Part shown: positions 48,935-62,420 of the stretch, one piece after another | How the letters are laid out: each line of letters starts with the position of its first letter | Numbering within the stretch: position 1 is the first letter of the stretch | Source of the DNA: Callaeas wilsoni | Lineage: Eukaryota; Chordata; Aves; Passeriformes; Callaeidae | Assembly (NCBI GenBank): GCA_013398955.1 | Contig: VWPU01011854.1 | Coordinates: 208,393 to 272,392, forward strand | Reading direction: 5' to 3' | Length of the DNA stretch: 64,000 nt | Program-made: the position numbers and the translations under genes | The notes under the pieces: model-generated | Told to the model about the DNA's origin: nothing | Databases searched by the model: none | Seen by the model: only the letters and a program-made list of their open reading frames with translations

Positions 48935-50317
48935 AAACACAAACCCAGAAAAGAAATTATTACCAGGCTGGAGCACAGTAATAGAGTAAGAAGATTGTCA
49001 CAGGGTTCATTTAATGTCTTATTTGTGATTTATGGTTGTTTTCTTAACTTGTCTGCAAGGTACATGAAGAAATACAAGCCAAAAAGCTGTTATAGTATAC
49101 ACAGATATTTATTCTAATTCAGTATTTTTTTTTTTCTGTCTGATATTTACCATTATAACAGACTTGAAAAGACTTTTAGTTTGAAAAGTTTCATACTCCT
49201 GGAATTTTATAGTATTTGTTCTCCTTTACTCTTCTGTCATACCAAAATAATTAGTTTTGGAAAATGGCTGATGAATGCTCATCAAATAACATGCATATGA
49301 AATAACATTATGAAATTGCAAGTTGAAAAAAATGTTACAGCTGGAATATTCCTTTATTTCTTAACTCTTGTGTCTAAGGGCAACAGTTTTCATGAAAAGT
49401 AAATAAACTGAAAAGTTTCAGGTTGTTCCCACTGGATTTCAGTCTGCTTTATTTGGAAAAAAATGAGGAGCGCCTGCTTTGAGATTTACAAAAATATGAT
49501 ACACAAGGAAAAAGTCCACTCACTGTGTTCTAAAATGCCATGTAAGTAGATTTAGCCACATAAATTAAGAATTCTTCATAGAGAAATATTTTTCATAGAC
49601 CCTCCTGAGCACATAAGCATCCTCAAGATGCCAACATGAGAAGTTCATTATGCTACCCATCCAAAATTATTTACTTTCAAAATATTATTCCTTGAGGTAA
49701 ATCTCCATCTCTATATATTATTGGCTCCCAGGAAAAGCAACCCACTGAGATAGCAATTAGAATAATTGGTTATTTTTTTATTTAATTAGATTTACAGATT
49801 AATTTATACCTTATTGTTACTCATACTTTAAAAACACTTTTTAGTACCTGTTTAAAAATTTTTGTTTCTAGAATAAAGACTGCAAAGATTGAATTAAAAT
49901 TATGTTGATAAAGACTTTGAGGTTGATTTAGGTGTTCACTATCAGAATTAGAAAACACAAGAAGTTACTGGAGATTAGAGTAGTCTGTCACCTGAGCTTC
50001 AAATAAAGGAGTGTAGTAATGCCTACACATCGGTCAAGAAATGTGATCACGAGATTAAAAAATAAGTAAGCCTGTACTGAGTAAGGGATTTAGGCCAAAG
50101 CATGGAATTAGACACGGAGATGTGGCTTCAAATAAGTTGCTAACTGTCTCTCAAGAGTATCCAAAAGGCTTAAATATAAGATAATTCATGGGCTGCCTTT
50201 TATCTCCTCCTCAACTTGAACAAGATCGCAAATCATTAGCCTTCAAAGTGACTGATTTTTGGCCCCATTGGCTGTTGTCAAATGAACTTAGATATTACTT
50301 ATGGTAATATTACTGAT
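48935..50317. other. Unassigned AT-rich DNA
   Basis: No recognised gene, RNA or element. Confidence 0.5.
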
Positions 50318-51068
50318 GATCCCCAAGGATCATCAAGTCCAACTGCTGATCCTGCACAGAACAACCTCAAAAATCACACCTTGTGCCTGAGAGTGTTGTT
50401 CAAATTCTTCTTGAGCTCTGTCAGGCTGGTGCTGCAATCACTTCCCTGGGGACCCTTTTCCAGTGACCAACCACCCTCTGCTTGAGCAGCCTTTGTCTAA
50501 TATCGAACCCAATCCTTCCCTGACACAACTTCAGGCCATTCCCTCAGTCCTGTCACTGCTCACCGCAGAGAAGAGATCAGTATCTGTCCCTCCTCTTCCC
50601 CTTATGAGGAGATTGTAGACTGCAATGAGGTCTCCCCTCAGTCTCCTCTTCTCCAGACTGAACAGAAGAAACCACGCCTCATAAGGCTTCACCTCAGGGC
50701 TCTTCGTCATCTTTATAGCCTTTCTTTGGATGCTCTCTAATAGCTTAATGTCCTTATGTTGTGGTGGTCAAAACTGTAGGGCTATATCTCAAGAGGCTTG
50801 GAGTAGAGTGGGGCATTTATCTCCCTCATCTGTTTGGTGGTGCTGTGTCTGATGCAGTTCAGGACAGGGTTGGCTACCTGGCGCTACTTGTTGCATTTCT
50901 GGCTGCCAGTCACTGCTGACTCATATTCTACTTGCTGTCAACTAGGACAGCCAGGTTGCTTTCCTCAGCGCTTCTCTCCAGCCTGTCGTTCCCCAGACTG
51001 AACATACACTCAGGATTGCTCCATCACAGAATCCAGCACTTGCCCTTGTTAAACTTCCTACAGTTGGA
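50318..51068 (-). mobile_element. CR1 LINE 3' region, 750 bp
   Basis: Reverse-complement CR1: CCCCAAGGATCATCAAGTCC, TCAGGCTGGTGCTGCAATCA, TGCTTGAGCAGCCTTTGTC, CAACTTCAGGCCATTCCCTC, GCAATGAGGTCTCCCCTCAG, TCTTCTCCAGACTGAACAGA, CTGATGCAGTTCAGGACAGG and GCACTTGCCCTTGTTAAACT, the last encoding the FNKGKC-type region of ORF2. The extreme 3' tail (ATTCTGTG units) is missing or eroded before 50318. Coding content is degraded by indels and stops. Confidence 0.93.
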
Positions 51069-54000
51069 AAAGATAAAGATAGCTTATTCACAAAATCTTT
51101 TAAACAACTTTCGGAAGTAGTATTGTTAAAATCCGTATTTTTATCGGGCAAAAATATATGGCATATTTGTGTGGCTTGAAGTATACATTCAGATTTGTCA
51201 ATTATTTTAAAAAAAATAGTATGTTTCTAACCACAAGGTTCAATAGGTAATTCATTCCACATATAGCATATTATGTGGAATATATCAAAATGACCATAAC
51301 AACTCTTGTCTGTAACCTTACAAAATGGTACATTGAAAAAATGGTGAATTATTATATCCTGTGGATTCTTGAAAGCAACCAGACCAATTAATGATATTTC
51401 ATTTTCAGTGTTAAGCAATTGCAATATTTCTGCTTCAGACCCAGTTAGCAATTTGGTTTCCCCAGTGGTGCTAAAAAAATCTAATAAAGAATAGTAAAGG
51501 GCAGTTTCCTAAAGAAGAAGCGGCAAAGTTCCCTAAGGAGAAAGAAAAAGAGATATTGAGACAAAAAGGAGCAGAAACAGTAAGCTAACAATGAGTACAT
51601 TCACTTACTAATGATGCTGAGTGTAACCATAGGGTACTGAAGGAATAATAATGACTAAATATTTAGTTGCTACAGTTACTATCCTTGATCTTTCCATGAA
51701 CCTCCCAAAGTGACAGCGGTGAGCACGGCTGTGGATCAAGGCCAAGTTTGCACTTCTGCCCATGGACCATAATTAAAATAGATTTATGAATGAGGAAATG
51801 CCTGCAGAAAGAGATCAGTCTTGCAACATTTCCCAGAGGTCATTAGATTTTTTAAAGACTAAACTGTAGTTTAAATCTACCCACTTATTGTAGATTCTTC
51901 CCTTTAAAGCGTATTTTTTACTGCAAAAAAGGCAGCTGAGTATGCATTCCAGTGAGATTCAGGGACACTATTACTCATACTCATAGTTTGGCTTATAATA
52001 GCTTTGATTATATGGATATCATTGTTTTCAGTGGCATAAAAGGGTCTAATTGCCATGCTTGCATAATGCAAACTGTTTCCTTTTAGGAATCCATGGAAAC
52101 AAAAACTGTATATGGAAAGGATAATTATGAATTTTAGATTTACCCCAATGAGTTCTTTCTTTACTTTTTCTAAGATATTTTTCTTGTAATTTCTACCTAC
52201 ATAATTTGGTTGGTTACATAATTTCAACTGGGTTTCATTGCCTCTTTCTGAATTACCATGAAAAACCATCCTATACTTTTAATGAGAGGGTATATTTTTT
52301 CACCTCAAATACACTTGTACCTCATATGGCAAACCGAATTATTGAGATGAAGTGAAAGAATAATTTTTTCACATCTTTCATCAATACTCCATGTTAATTT
52401 TCAAAAGATAAAAAAGGACAGACAGGTAGGAACAGCGAATTACAGCCCAAGACTAAGACTGAGTACACAGATGAGGCTTGTTCACTTTTTATAATGACAT
52501 CAGCTTCCAGCACTTCTTTCCAATTCTGTGTCCATTTGATTGCAAACAAACAGAGTCTGTTCTCACTCTTACTAATTCCTGGTCTCTTCATGCAAAGAAA
52601 TTTTACATCCTTGTTAAAAAAATTTCCGTGTTTGTACTTCTGCATGTTTTATTTTTCAGCAAACTTATACCACCTCTCTGATTGCACAATTTTTTTGTTT
52701 TATGATTTCTTCTGTTATAAAGGAAATACCAGGAGAATACAAATGTAAAATTTGAGTGCTTCATAAATGAATACTCCACAGGACAATATCTTGATTTTCC
52801 ATGAATCTGCATAGTTCCACAGGCATTTATGACCAAATAAATAAATTCTAGGAACTGGCTATTATGTACTTTGATCATTCCCAAAGCAAATAATGATGAA
52901 GACAAAGTCATTTTAGATATCACGGCCTTAGTTTTCACTACAATATGTTTATTATGAAGGCATGTGGAAGGAAATTTTTCTTTCCTCTGTGCATTCCCCT
53001 GTTTCTGATGTTAATTTCTATCATACAACTAACTAGCAGTTTCTCCAGTGCAATAGTTCCACATGGGGATTGGTTGTGAATAAGAAATTCTCTTCAAATT
53101 GTTTCACTGGTGGCTTCCACCACTGCAAACAATTTTATTGAGAGAATTGTCAGCTAGTTAGATTTCTGATTATACTTCCCTGACAGATCAGTGGAAGAAA
53201 CAGTAGCCTGAAGGAGAGTAAGATCTAAGAATTACTGAGTTGCCTTACTTATTGTGACTAGACACCTGTCTGGCAGATGCAATTTAATACAAGGACATAA
53301 TATATTCTAAGCCAGATAAGATATCTGGAGTTCATTATAACAGTGCTGAACAGTTGTAAAAGCCAAACCAAGTAATGGTGAGTACACACTGATGATAAGC
53401 ATTAAACATGTTCTTGGATAAAATATTCTACCATGACCAATGACATTATTTCCCCATAAAAACATAGAGTTTCAAAGCCATAGTCTAACACAATATCTCA
53501 AAGTGTACTTCAAAAGATAATTTGGCACAAGCATTTCCTTTTGATTTTATTGTTTAAAGTACATTATTTCAAAGTGAAAGAAAAAGAAAAGGAAAGTTGG
53601 AAATTTTAGAAATTTTGCAGGCCTGATACCATGTTTCTAACTCCAAGAAGACAGAGTTCAAATAACGAGAGCTCACTGAGATAATAGAACACTCTCCTTA
53701 AATGAAAGATTTTCCTTGGCACATAAGATGAATTCAAGTTGCAGTGGTTGGTGCCACATCGGGATTGAGCACTTTCATGTTTTGAATACTTTTTCAAATA
53801 CATCTCTACTTGTTCATAAAGTTGAATGTGTGAACATATATGTACTTCTTATTACTTATCTGAGTTTCCGGTTTCCTTTCAACAGCAGAGGATGCTCTCC
53901 ATCTAACACAGGGACATAGTGGATATTCCTATATGAGTTTCCTAAAAATGCTTATTACAAAAAACAATTATGATTATATACGAACTGAATTTTATGTTCA

Positions 54001-54295
54001 GGTTACTGTTTATACTAGCACAGACATTCAGGTTTTTGGCAAAGTTTTTGTATGCAAATTTTCTAATGTGATTTTCCTGTCATTTCTGTTTCAGAATAGC
54101 TACAATACCCTATCTGTAGTAATTTTAGTTTATCTAACCCAAGAAGGGTGAAAAAAATTAGTAAAATAGAAATAAATTTGGGCTTCCTTCCTGTTTCTGT
54201 GCAATGTTAGAAGATCATATTCAGATTAGTTCTAATCTCATCAATACCTATATCTCAGAAAGAAAATGAATTTTCCTTATTTGGCTAAAGTCTGC
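51069..54295. other. Unassigned AT-rich DNA
   Basis: No gene or named element. A minus-strand frame of 121 codons (51904-52269) and one of 111 codons (52603-52938) have no recognisable domains and typical random AT-rich composition. Confidence 0.5.
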
Positions 54296-54793
54296 ATGGA
54301 CTTTAACTTTGTTCCTGTCTCTTCTATCTTCTTGCCACCCTGAGAACTACAGGAGGGATGGGGAGAGGGATATGTGTTCAGTTCAAACCACCTCATTGCT
54401 GCCACTCTTCCCACCTCACACATTTCCTCTGCTCCAGCATGGGTCTTTTCCATGGACTACAATTCTTCAGGAACAGACTTATGAAAAGATTTTGTGTTAA
54501 TCCCCCATAGGACACAGGTCCTGTCATAATATCTTCTCCTCTTTCTACAGGCTTCATTTTCTCTCAGGAGGCAACTCTAATTTCAGTTCTCCATGGGCTG
54601 TAATTTCTGTCAGTGTTTGCCTCCTGCTGCAGCACAGGGTTGTCCACTGGATGCAGGGGGAACAATCTGCTTCACCCCTGTATTCTCTACAGACTACAGT
54701 CAAGTCTCTGTACTTGCAGCTTCTTCTCTCCTTCTCCCCATCCTTCCTTACTGATCTTGGTGTATTACAGGGCTCTTTCTCCCACATTTTGCT
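54296..54793 (+). mobile_element. Older avian interspersed repeat, left part
   Basis: Contains degenerate units of about 50 bp built on a CCATGGGCTGTA / CACTGGATGCAGGGG / CTACAGACTACAG core (near 54450, 54590, 54643 and 54690), followed by CTTACTGATCTTGGTGTATT then ACAGGGCTCTTTCTCCCACA. I recall this pattern ('actgaccttggtgtctgcagggctgtttctctcac') as a widespread avian interspersed sequence, possibly LTR-associated, but cannot name the family. It stops where the CR1 tail begins at 54794, and what looks like the continuation resumes at about 55914. Confidence 0.5.
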
Positions 54794-55905
54794 CACAGAA
54801 ACACAGAATGCTCTGGTTGGGAAGGACCACTGTGGGTCATCTGGTCCAATCTCCATACTCAAGCAAGGTCATCCTACAGCACATTGCACAGCATTGTGTC
54901 CAAATGATTCTTGAATTTCTCTGGTGAGGGATACTCCACAACCTCTCTGGGCAATCTGTTCCAGTGCTTGGTCACCCACACAGTAAAAAAGTTCTTCCTC
55001 AAATTCAGGTGGAACTTCCTGTGCATTAGTTTCTGCCCATTGTCTCTTTTCCTATTGCTTGGCACCACTGAGAACAGCCTGGATCCAACCTTTTGACACT
55101 TTCCCTTTAGACACGTACTTTGATGAGTTCCCCTCTTATTTGTATCTTCTTGTAGTTGAACAGGCCCAATTCTCTGAGCCTTGCCTGATAAGAGAGATGT
55201 TCCTATCCCTTTATTATTTTTGACATCCTCCATTGGATGTCTCTAGGAGCACTCTAGGAGCTCCCTGTCTCTCTTGTACTGAGGAACCCAGAACTGGACA
55301 CAGCTCTCCAGATGTGGCCTCACCAGGGGCAGTATCACCTCCCTCAACCTGCTGGCAATGTTCTTCCCAAAGCACCCCAGGATAGCATTGGCCTTCTTGG
55401 TCCCCCAGGCACACTGCTGGCTCATGGACAGCTTGTTGTCCCCCAGGACCCCCAGGTCCTTCTCCCCAGAGCTGCATCCCAGCAGCTCAGCCCCCAGCCT
55501 GTACTGGTGCATGGGGTTCTTCCTCCTCAGGTGCAGGACCCTGCACTTGCCTTTGTTGAATTTCAGAAGGTTCTTCTCTGCCCATCTCTCCGACCTGCTG
55601 AGATTCTTCTGCAGGGCTGCACAGCCCTCTGGGGTATTGGCCACTCCTCCCACCTTGGTGCCACCAGTGAACTTGCTGAGGAGGGATCTGCACCTTCATC
55701 CAAGTCATTGATGAATAAATTAAACAAGACTGGACCCAGTATTGAGCACTGGGGCACACTGCTAGTGACAGGTCTCCAACTAGACCCTGTGCCACTGATT
55801 ATGACCCTCTGGGATCTGCCCTTCAGGCAGCTCTCAATCCACCTCTCTGTCCACTCATCCAGTCCACACTTCCTGAGTTTGCCTAAGAGGATATCCTGAT
55901 AAACT
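54794..55905 (-). mobile_element. CR1 LINE, 1.1-kb 5'-truncated copy
   Basis: The longest CR1 tail in the window. The plus strand begins CACAGAAACACAGAATGCTC and extends through the 3' UTR into the ORF2 reverse transcriptase. Minus-strand translation shows [18 protein letters not shown] (a core RT motif) at 55563-55757. A frame change near 55650 leads to the C-terminal part containing GKCRVLHLRRKNPMHQYRLG and KDLGVLGDNKLSMSQQCA (55243-55653). The catalytic FADD position reads FTGG (55660-55671), so the enzyme would be dead even without the frameshift. The copy appears inserted inside another repeat (54296-54793 plus 55914-56047). A 195-codon plus-strand frame (55312-55899) is the antisense of this coding region, not a gene. 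Confidence 0.95.
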
Positions 55906-55913
55906 CCTGTCTC

Positions 55914-56047
55914 TCACAGGTGCATTTTTAACCTTTTGTGTTGGTCAGCCTGGGGCTATTTTGGAGCTGTCTGGAACCAACTATGTCCAACATAATTCTT
56001 AGTCTCTTCACATAGGGGCCACCCCACAAAAAACCTTGTCAGGTAAA
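55914..56047 (+). mobile_element. Older avian interspersed repeat, right part
   Basis: CTCTCACAGGTGC, TGTTGGTCAGCCTGGGGCTA, TTTTGGAGCTGTCTGG, CTATGTCCAACATAATTCTT, CTTCACATAGGGGCCACCCC and AAAAAACCTTGTCAGG match my memory of the downstream part of the same avian sequence seen at 54296-54793 ('ggtccattttggagctggctgg ... caaaaccttgcca'). The two halves therefore appear to be one element split by the CR1. Confidence 0.45.
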
Positions 56048-59000
56048 GCAAATATAGTAATATAGAAAGCTAGCTGTGTGGGTCTTACAATCTTAGATTT
56101 ATATAAATTCATCTGTTAAAACCAGATTTTATTCACCTTACATCTAGCATAGTTTTGTTAAGAACTATAGTTAGAATAAAAATAAGATGCATTTCTTTAT
56201 TATCAGAAAGTCCTATAAATCCATATTTCATAATAAATAATGAAACCAAAGATTTAAAATATTCTACACACTTGTAAGAAATTTCTTTGGTTTTTTTTAA
56301 CCTAGATTCTTCCCCATAAAATACATGGACTATATTATTACAGAGAGAGTAGACAAGGATTTGAAAAGCATAGGACAAAAATGGTCATTTAAGAAGAGAA
56401 CAGATGCTCCAAATAATCTGGAATACATTTGGAGGTCTTGCCCTGACACATAATTATATAAATTTCTATCTAATTATCAAGATATTGATTTTGAACAATG
56501 TAATGAATGAGAAGCTGAAGGTGATTCTAAGCCTCATTCCATAAAAGATGACTCTAAGGCTAGAGAATGCTTGAGACCACAGAAAGTCTGATGCTGGTGC
56601 CTGAAATATGATGCTATCATTCAGGTATCTGCTCAAAGCCATTCAGGTAAGAAGTGAGATGACCAAATAAAAGCACCCAAGAGGTGCAAATCCCCTGTGT
56701 ATTTCTGTTGTAGAGTATGAAAAATTGTCTTGCCACATGGGAAATCTTAATAAGGCAAAGCATACTGTGTCCCTCCTGTTATCAAGCATACTGTGACTGA
56801 CTGCTATCAAGAATATGATTTATAGCTTTGTAGAGAATTTATGAAACTACCTGAACTCTCTGAACCAGTTCATTCTTATCTGAATACATTGAAAACTTGC
56901 TCTTGGGAAAGTAGCTGCAAGATGAGCTCAGGAAATTCACTAAGATGAGGATTAGGACTGATAAATGACTGTATAGTAGCATACAGAATTTAACAGAGTA
57001 TGGAGGAGGCAAGGAAAAAAGAAAAACTGTAGCTGTCATTCTTTGGGCATGTACTATAAGCACAGGGGACTACAGTTCACTTCAGCTGAAGTGATTGCAT
57101 TTAATATTCTCTTTCTGGCGTAGAATAGAAACAGGTGTCTGCACTGACCTCTCTGTATTTTTGGTCACAAGGTATTTGCTGGCTTTTGAAATACAGTGGC
57201 GATATTAAGAATTTACTTTTGTGTCTGAGATGGTGCAGTGGTGTAATCTATCCAGATAAAGTCTTATCTCTGAATCAGCCTTAGTTCATTTCCAGTGTTG
57301 CCAAGAATGTTGGAGGAATACTTAATTAGGAATCTTATGCTAACTAATTGTGTCAAGACCAGTACTTTTTTCTGTTGTTGCCCTCCTCAATAATAGTGTA
57401 ACAGTAGATGCCCAAGGAGAAAGAAAGAAAGAAACATCATTAAGAAAAATACAAGCAGTAATATATGGTGTTTTATTTTACTAAAATGCAAGACACATAA
57501 AAAGAATTAACTTATGAGTGGAAGAAATAGGCAGAAAAAGTGGGTGTATTTGTACAGCTGACAAGGTATGACCATCATTTGTTTAAAGGATTTATAACCT
57601 TTATAGATCTAAATCCTCCTGGCTACCCAAGAGACAGCTGTTGCTTAAATAGTATTTCCATGTCATTTTTCTTTCTCTCTCTCTCCCTTCAAGTTTGATT
57701 ATTCACTATGATTCCATGACGTATTACTTTAAAAATGTTGGGAAATCTTATGCTTAATGCATAATTCTGCAGCCCCCTTCTAGACACTGTATGTCTCCAA
57801 GCAATTTTCCCTTTTGTTCCACCAGCTGTCCCATATAACAAATATATCCTAAAGGAGGTTTAAGATGTTGGTTTTTATTTGAACAAAAAATGTCAAGGAT
57901 GACAACCAAGCCTCTAGTTCATTTCATTGCAGGTACTAGGATCTGGAAGGCAAGAACAAAAAAAAGAAGCATTTCCACAGTAAACTATCATCATGTGATA
58001 CAGAAACAATGCCATACAGGAGTAATGATCAAAATTTACATAGAACATCTGTTCTGTGCATTCATATTAATTTAATACATCTTGTCCAAAATATTGTACT
58101 AATCAGAATTTTCACCGGTGAAGAAATGCTCACAGAAAATTATGAACTTGATTTCAAGAGCTAGTAAGTTTAAGACAGAACAGAACCTTGCCCCTGTGGC
58201 CTCTACGTATATTCATAACCAAGCTATTTATCTGGTAATTAATTCAAAATTGAGCACTTACAATACATTTTTCAGAAATGACCTGATTATGGCAAAAGTT
58301 TTGATAGAAATACTCAGGGTGATTCCAATTGAAAAGTCATAAGCTACTTGCAGAACCTTTGAGGACTGAAAGGGAAAATCCAGTATGTGTTTACTCTCTG
58401 CTTTTATACTTTGTACACAAGCACTCTTAGACCCAAATTCTCTCATCAGTTTTTATATAAGGTGTAAGAGTGCCTCTTAGGTTCCTAGTACTTTTCCATC
58501 TTTTGTGTACCATATGCTGAAAACTCTGGCTCTTTGATCTCCCTCCTGGACATGCATGTGCAACATGTGCACTGTTGATTCTGCTGGTGGAGTTCTACAA
58601 GTCTGTCTTACAGAAGGTCCAACACAGAAAATCACAGAACCTGGTCCACATAAAAAGTTCATTTGTTCATTCCCCTCCCCATCCTCCACAAGCTGCCAGG
58701 CGTGGCACATTTTTTCTAAAAGCTTGTAGCAGACCAAGATGAGCAAGCTTCTCACTATAAGATGACAGTCAATTTGCCAGGGTTCACATGAACCTGGAGA
58801 CTGTTATCTGGGTCATGACTTTTATGGCGAGTGCCTGCCACAGGAGGACAGGAAGGTGACTTCTATGCAGCATGTTGCAGTTCATATCTGCCTTCACTTT
58901 TATTGACTTGGAAGGAAATTAAAGGCATGAAGCTGGGGATTTCCAGTCTTTTTAACAAAGACTACATGCCTTTAACACTGTACTTAAAAAAAAAAAAGAA

Positions 59001-59419
59001 CTGTCAATGTGTCCATTTTATTGAATATCTGGAAAAAAAATGCAGGATCTGCATTTAAAGTTTATCTGAGAAGCAGGGGAGAACAAATCGCCCTAGTTTT
59101 GCTTTTATTGATGTCAAATCACTTTTTAGAAGATTAGAGGAACTAATTCAGAACACAGCCTGTTTTTGTGTTCTTAATCTCTCTTTGGATACTTTGCTTA
59201 ATGCTTTAGCCTGCATGTGCATATAGTCTTACTAGACTCCAACAGATGGCCTGTATCAAAGTTTTTCTTGAAAGAACTGTGACTAATGTGAGCTGGCCTC
59301 ATTAATCAAATGTGGTCTGTATGGAAATAGTCTCTAGCTGTGAATTGAGTAATTTCATAAGGCCTGAGTTAGAAAGGACATGCTTGGTATACACAAATGC
59401 ACAAATGTCCTGGGTTTTT

Positions 59420-59432
59420 TGTGTGTGTGTGT
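59420..59432. repeat. Short (TG)n run
   Basis: Six and a half TG units after a T-run. Short and of low information. Confidence 0.8.
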
Positions 59433-61026
59433 ATGTCTGAGGGGCAGAGAGTATTACAAGAATGTATGTTTCGGGATTGTTCATAAGGTATGCCCTGTAG
59501 TCACAGTTTCTTTATAAAGACCTATAAAGTCTATTAACTTATATCAATGAATGATTTTTGGCTTAGATCTTTTAAAAACAAAGCAGTTTTGTTTGACTTG
59601 GTTTCTCTTTTCAGAAATATTTCTGCTCTTAATATGATACACTTCGAGAAGACTCTCAAAGTATACAGGTTATAGATGAGAAAATGGCATTCTGCATTCC
59701 CCCCTAGAAGCAGTGATCTGTCAACTCTAACAGCCTTGCATAGTAATGTAGTAGCTTCTTCTACTTGGGACAGCATCCCACTGTCCTTGCACAAACTGGA
59801 TAATGCAGAGCAGGCCACCCTGGCCAGGACGGCACTGTTCACACTACTGTTGGTCCACTTCAGAAAGCAATGTCCAAAGACCGTGAGCTAGATGGATAGC
59901 CAGAAGGAGATGAGAATTTATTAAAATCCCATTATGTTTTCTTGACAATGTCACTGCTAGCAGACTCACTAATGCCAAACTGCTGTATCAAAACCACTGT
60001 GAGATCAGCAGAGAGATGTCCACCTGTACATAGACTGAACTGGCAGCCTGGAAATGAGATTTCTTCTGTCTCAGATACTGTTAGAAGAGATCAAAAAGGT
60101 GAATTTAAACATACTTTGACTTTGGAGAATACTTCATTGTGTATTCTCCTATTAAAGTAATCTTGATGGAACTTTACTGCATTTAACATAACAATGTAGC
60201 ACAGTGTAAACACAGTCCATGAATTTGACACTGCTGCCCTTATATTGACAGTAGCTTGCTCCACAAATAACCCTATTGAAATACAGTGAGCTGTTTCCTC
60301 AGCTCTAGTGTTATTGTTAGTAATATACAGCAAGGCCAAAACACAGCACTTGTTTTAAGTTCTGCTTCATTGCCTTTTCTGTTGTCAGTTATGAAGACAC
60401 AATATCCCCATGGAGATCTGTTTGAAAAACGAACTCTGTTCTACTTAGCAAGTTTAGCTTACACTGCATTGCTGTGAAAATCACTAATGATAAGATTTAA
60501 TGGATGCTAGAAAGATTGCTTGAAGATCCTATATTGTTGATAGTCAAGTTAGACTGACCTAATGCTGAGAGATGAAGTTGCAGAGATAGTAAGGACAGAA
60601 GGCTATATCTAAGTTATGATACATTGAGGATGTTGGGGGAGAAGGCAGAGTACAGAGCAACTAATCTGAACCTGTTGCTCAAACATTGGAAAATGTGTTT
60701 GAATACTGTCCAGTGACTTGGATTAATGTAGAAATACTGTATAGGTCAATTAAGTTAAATGAAATTAATATCGAGGTCCAGGCTATTGGTGTTTGCACCT
60801 CAGGAATACATCTACCACTGAAAATATTTTTAAAAATTCCCATGAATATAAAAAAGCCCCAACAAACCCAAATCAATCACTTCTAAGTTAGCAAAAGTGA
60901 ATGAAGTGATAAATAACAGTATGTACCAATCCACTAAACTGACCACTCTGAATTGTCTGGAGGAAGATGTTAACCTGAACTATGTTAATTTTATATAGCC
61001 AAATTCATGTTCACAGAACTTAGAAG

Positions 61027-61083
61027 AAAAAAAAAAAACAAACAACCACCAAAAACCAAAATGAACAAACCTAACCAAACAAA
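61027..61083. repeat. A/C-rich low-complexity tract
   Basis: Begins with a run of 12 A and continues with AACAAACAACC and CCAAAAACC-type sequence almost without T. Similar in type to 21214-21344. Confidence 0.8.
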
Positions 61084-62180
61084 AAGCCACTTATGTCACG
61101 CTTCATTAGATGGAAAACAGTATTCTACAATCAGTGACAATGCCAAGGAACACAGTAGCACTGAGACAGTAGAAAGTGACCTCTTTACATAGTGCTGTGC
61201 TTAAAGGGATATTGTTTGACTATTTAAGCATGGCAACTGAGTCACGTGAGAGAAGAGGTTTCTGAGGAATTTTTTGTGTGGTCATTGCTGAGGGCCTTTT
61301 GCCCGTGACTCTGAAGTGTTCTAGTCACACTGCAGCACACTTGCTGTAGCTGGAGGCATCACACTTTCAGACTCTTGCCCTACGGGGGAACTTCAACCAC
61401 CCTGACATCTGCCGGAAAAGTAGCACAGTGAGCTGTTGGCAATCCAGAAGGCTCCTGGAATATGTGGAGAATAACTTCTTGAGCCAGGTGATAGACAGCC
61501 CTACCAGAGGGGATGTGTTACGAGATGTGATAGTCACCAATGTAAATGTACTAATCAGGGACATCAAGACCAAAGGCAGCCTGGGCTGCAGTGATTATGG
61601 ATTGATGGAATTTGCAGTCCTCGGGGATGTGGAAAGGAATAAAGTTAGGCGTCTGAACTTTAGGAAAGCAAACTCCCAGCTTTTCAAGGAGATAGTCAAT
61701 ATGAACCCTTGGCAGACTGCCCTCAGTCGACAAGGGACTGTAACAGAGCTGGCAGATCTTTGAGGAAGTCTTCCATAGAGCGCAAGAGCTAGCAATCGCC
61801 AGGAGCAAGAAATTAAACAAGGGTGGCAAGACTGGCATGGTTGAGTAGGGAACTGCTGGGCAAAATAAAGGTAAAGAAGCAAGTGCAGAGTGAGCAGAGA
61901 CAAGGAGATGTAGCCTGGGAAGAGTATAGAGATAACGTTTGGCTGTGTAGGGATGGGTTGAGGAAGGCAAGAGGAAGGTGGAACTGAACCTGGGAAGAGA
62001 TGCAAAGAATAACAGGAAGGGCTTCTACCGGTATGCTAACTAGAAAAGGAAGGTCAAAGAAAATTTAGCCCCCCAATAAACAATGCTGGAAAACTGGTAA
62101 CAACAGATGAGGAGAAGGCCGAACTATTTTTTTCCCTCAATCTTCACTGGCAACCTCCCTTCCCACACCTCTTAAGTGGA

Positions 62181-62228
62181 TGTGCAGCAGAATGAGGACT
62201 GGGAATGTGCAGCAGAATGAGGACTGGG
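62181..62228 (+). repeat. 25-bp tandem duplication inside CR1 remnant
   Basis: TGTGCAGCAGAATGAGGACT plus GGGAA at 62181-62205 is followed directly by a second copy at 62206-62228, lacking only the final AA. The copies are identical over 23 bp, so the duplication is recent relative to the element's other damage. Confidence 0.95.
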
Positions 62229-62420
62229 GGAGCAGCCTGCTTCCCACCGTAAATAAATATCTGGTTCCTGACCACCTGAAGAACCTGAATGTGCATAAGT
62301 CTATGGGATCCAAAGAGATGCATCACATAGTCCAGGGGATATGTCTGGTGTAGTGCCAAGCCACATTTCATGATATTTGAAAAGTCTTGGCAATCAGGTG
62401 AAGTCCCAGGTGACTGGAAA

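Larger units (their letters stand above)
56048..61364. other. Unassigned AT-rich DNA
   Basis: No certain gene or element. The segment 59080-59250 is smooth unique sequence that could be conserved. 59690-59890 is GC-elevated, with unassigned open frames (71 and 102 codons, opposite strands). Short simple repeats occur at 57417-57434 (GAAA units), 58986-58997 (12 A), 59420-59432 (TG units) and 61027-61083 (A/C-rich). 56643-56654 has a CAG|GTAAGA juxtaposition with a weak pyrimidine tract. Confidence 0.45.

Noticed and set aside
51904..52269. 121-codon minus-strand open frame
   Set aside because: AT-driven composition, no motif, no supporting context.
55312..55899. 195-codon plus-strand open frame, the longest in the window
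   Set aside because: It is antisense to the CR1 ORF2/3' region at 54794-55905. CR1 antisense is GC-rich and often open by chance, and the product has no domain.
57700..57722. CR1-tail-like ATGATTCCATGAC
   Set aside because: Only about a dozen matching bases and no adjoining CR1 body.
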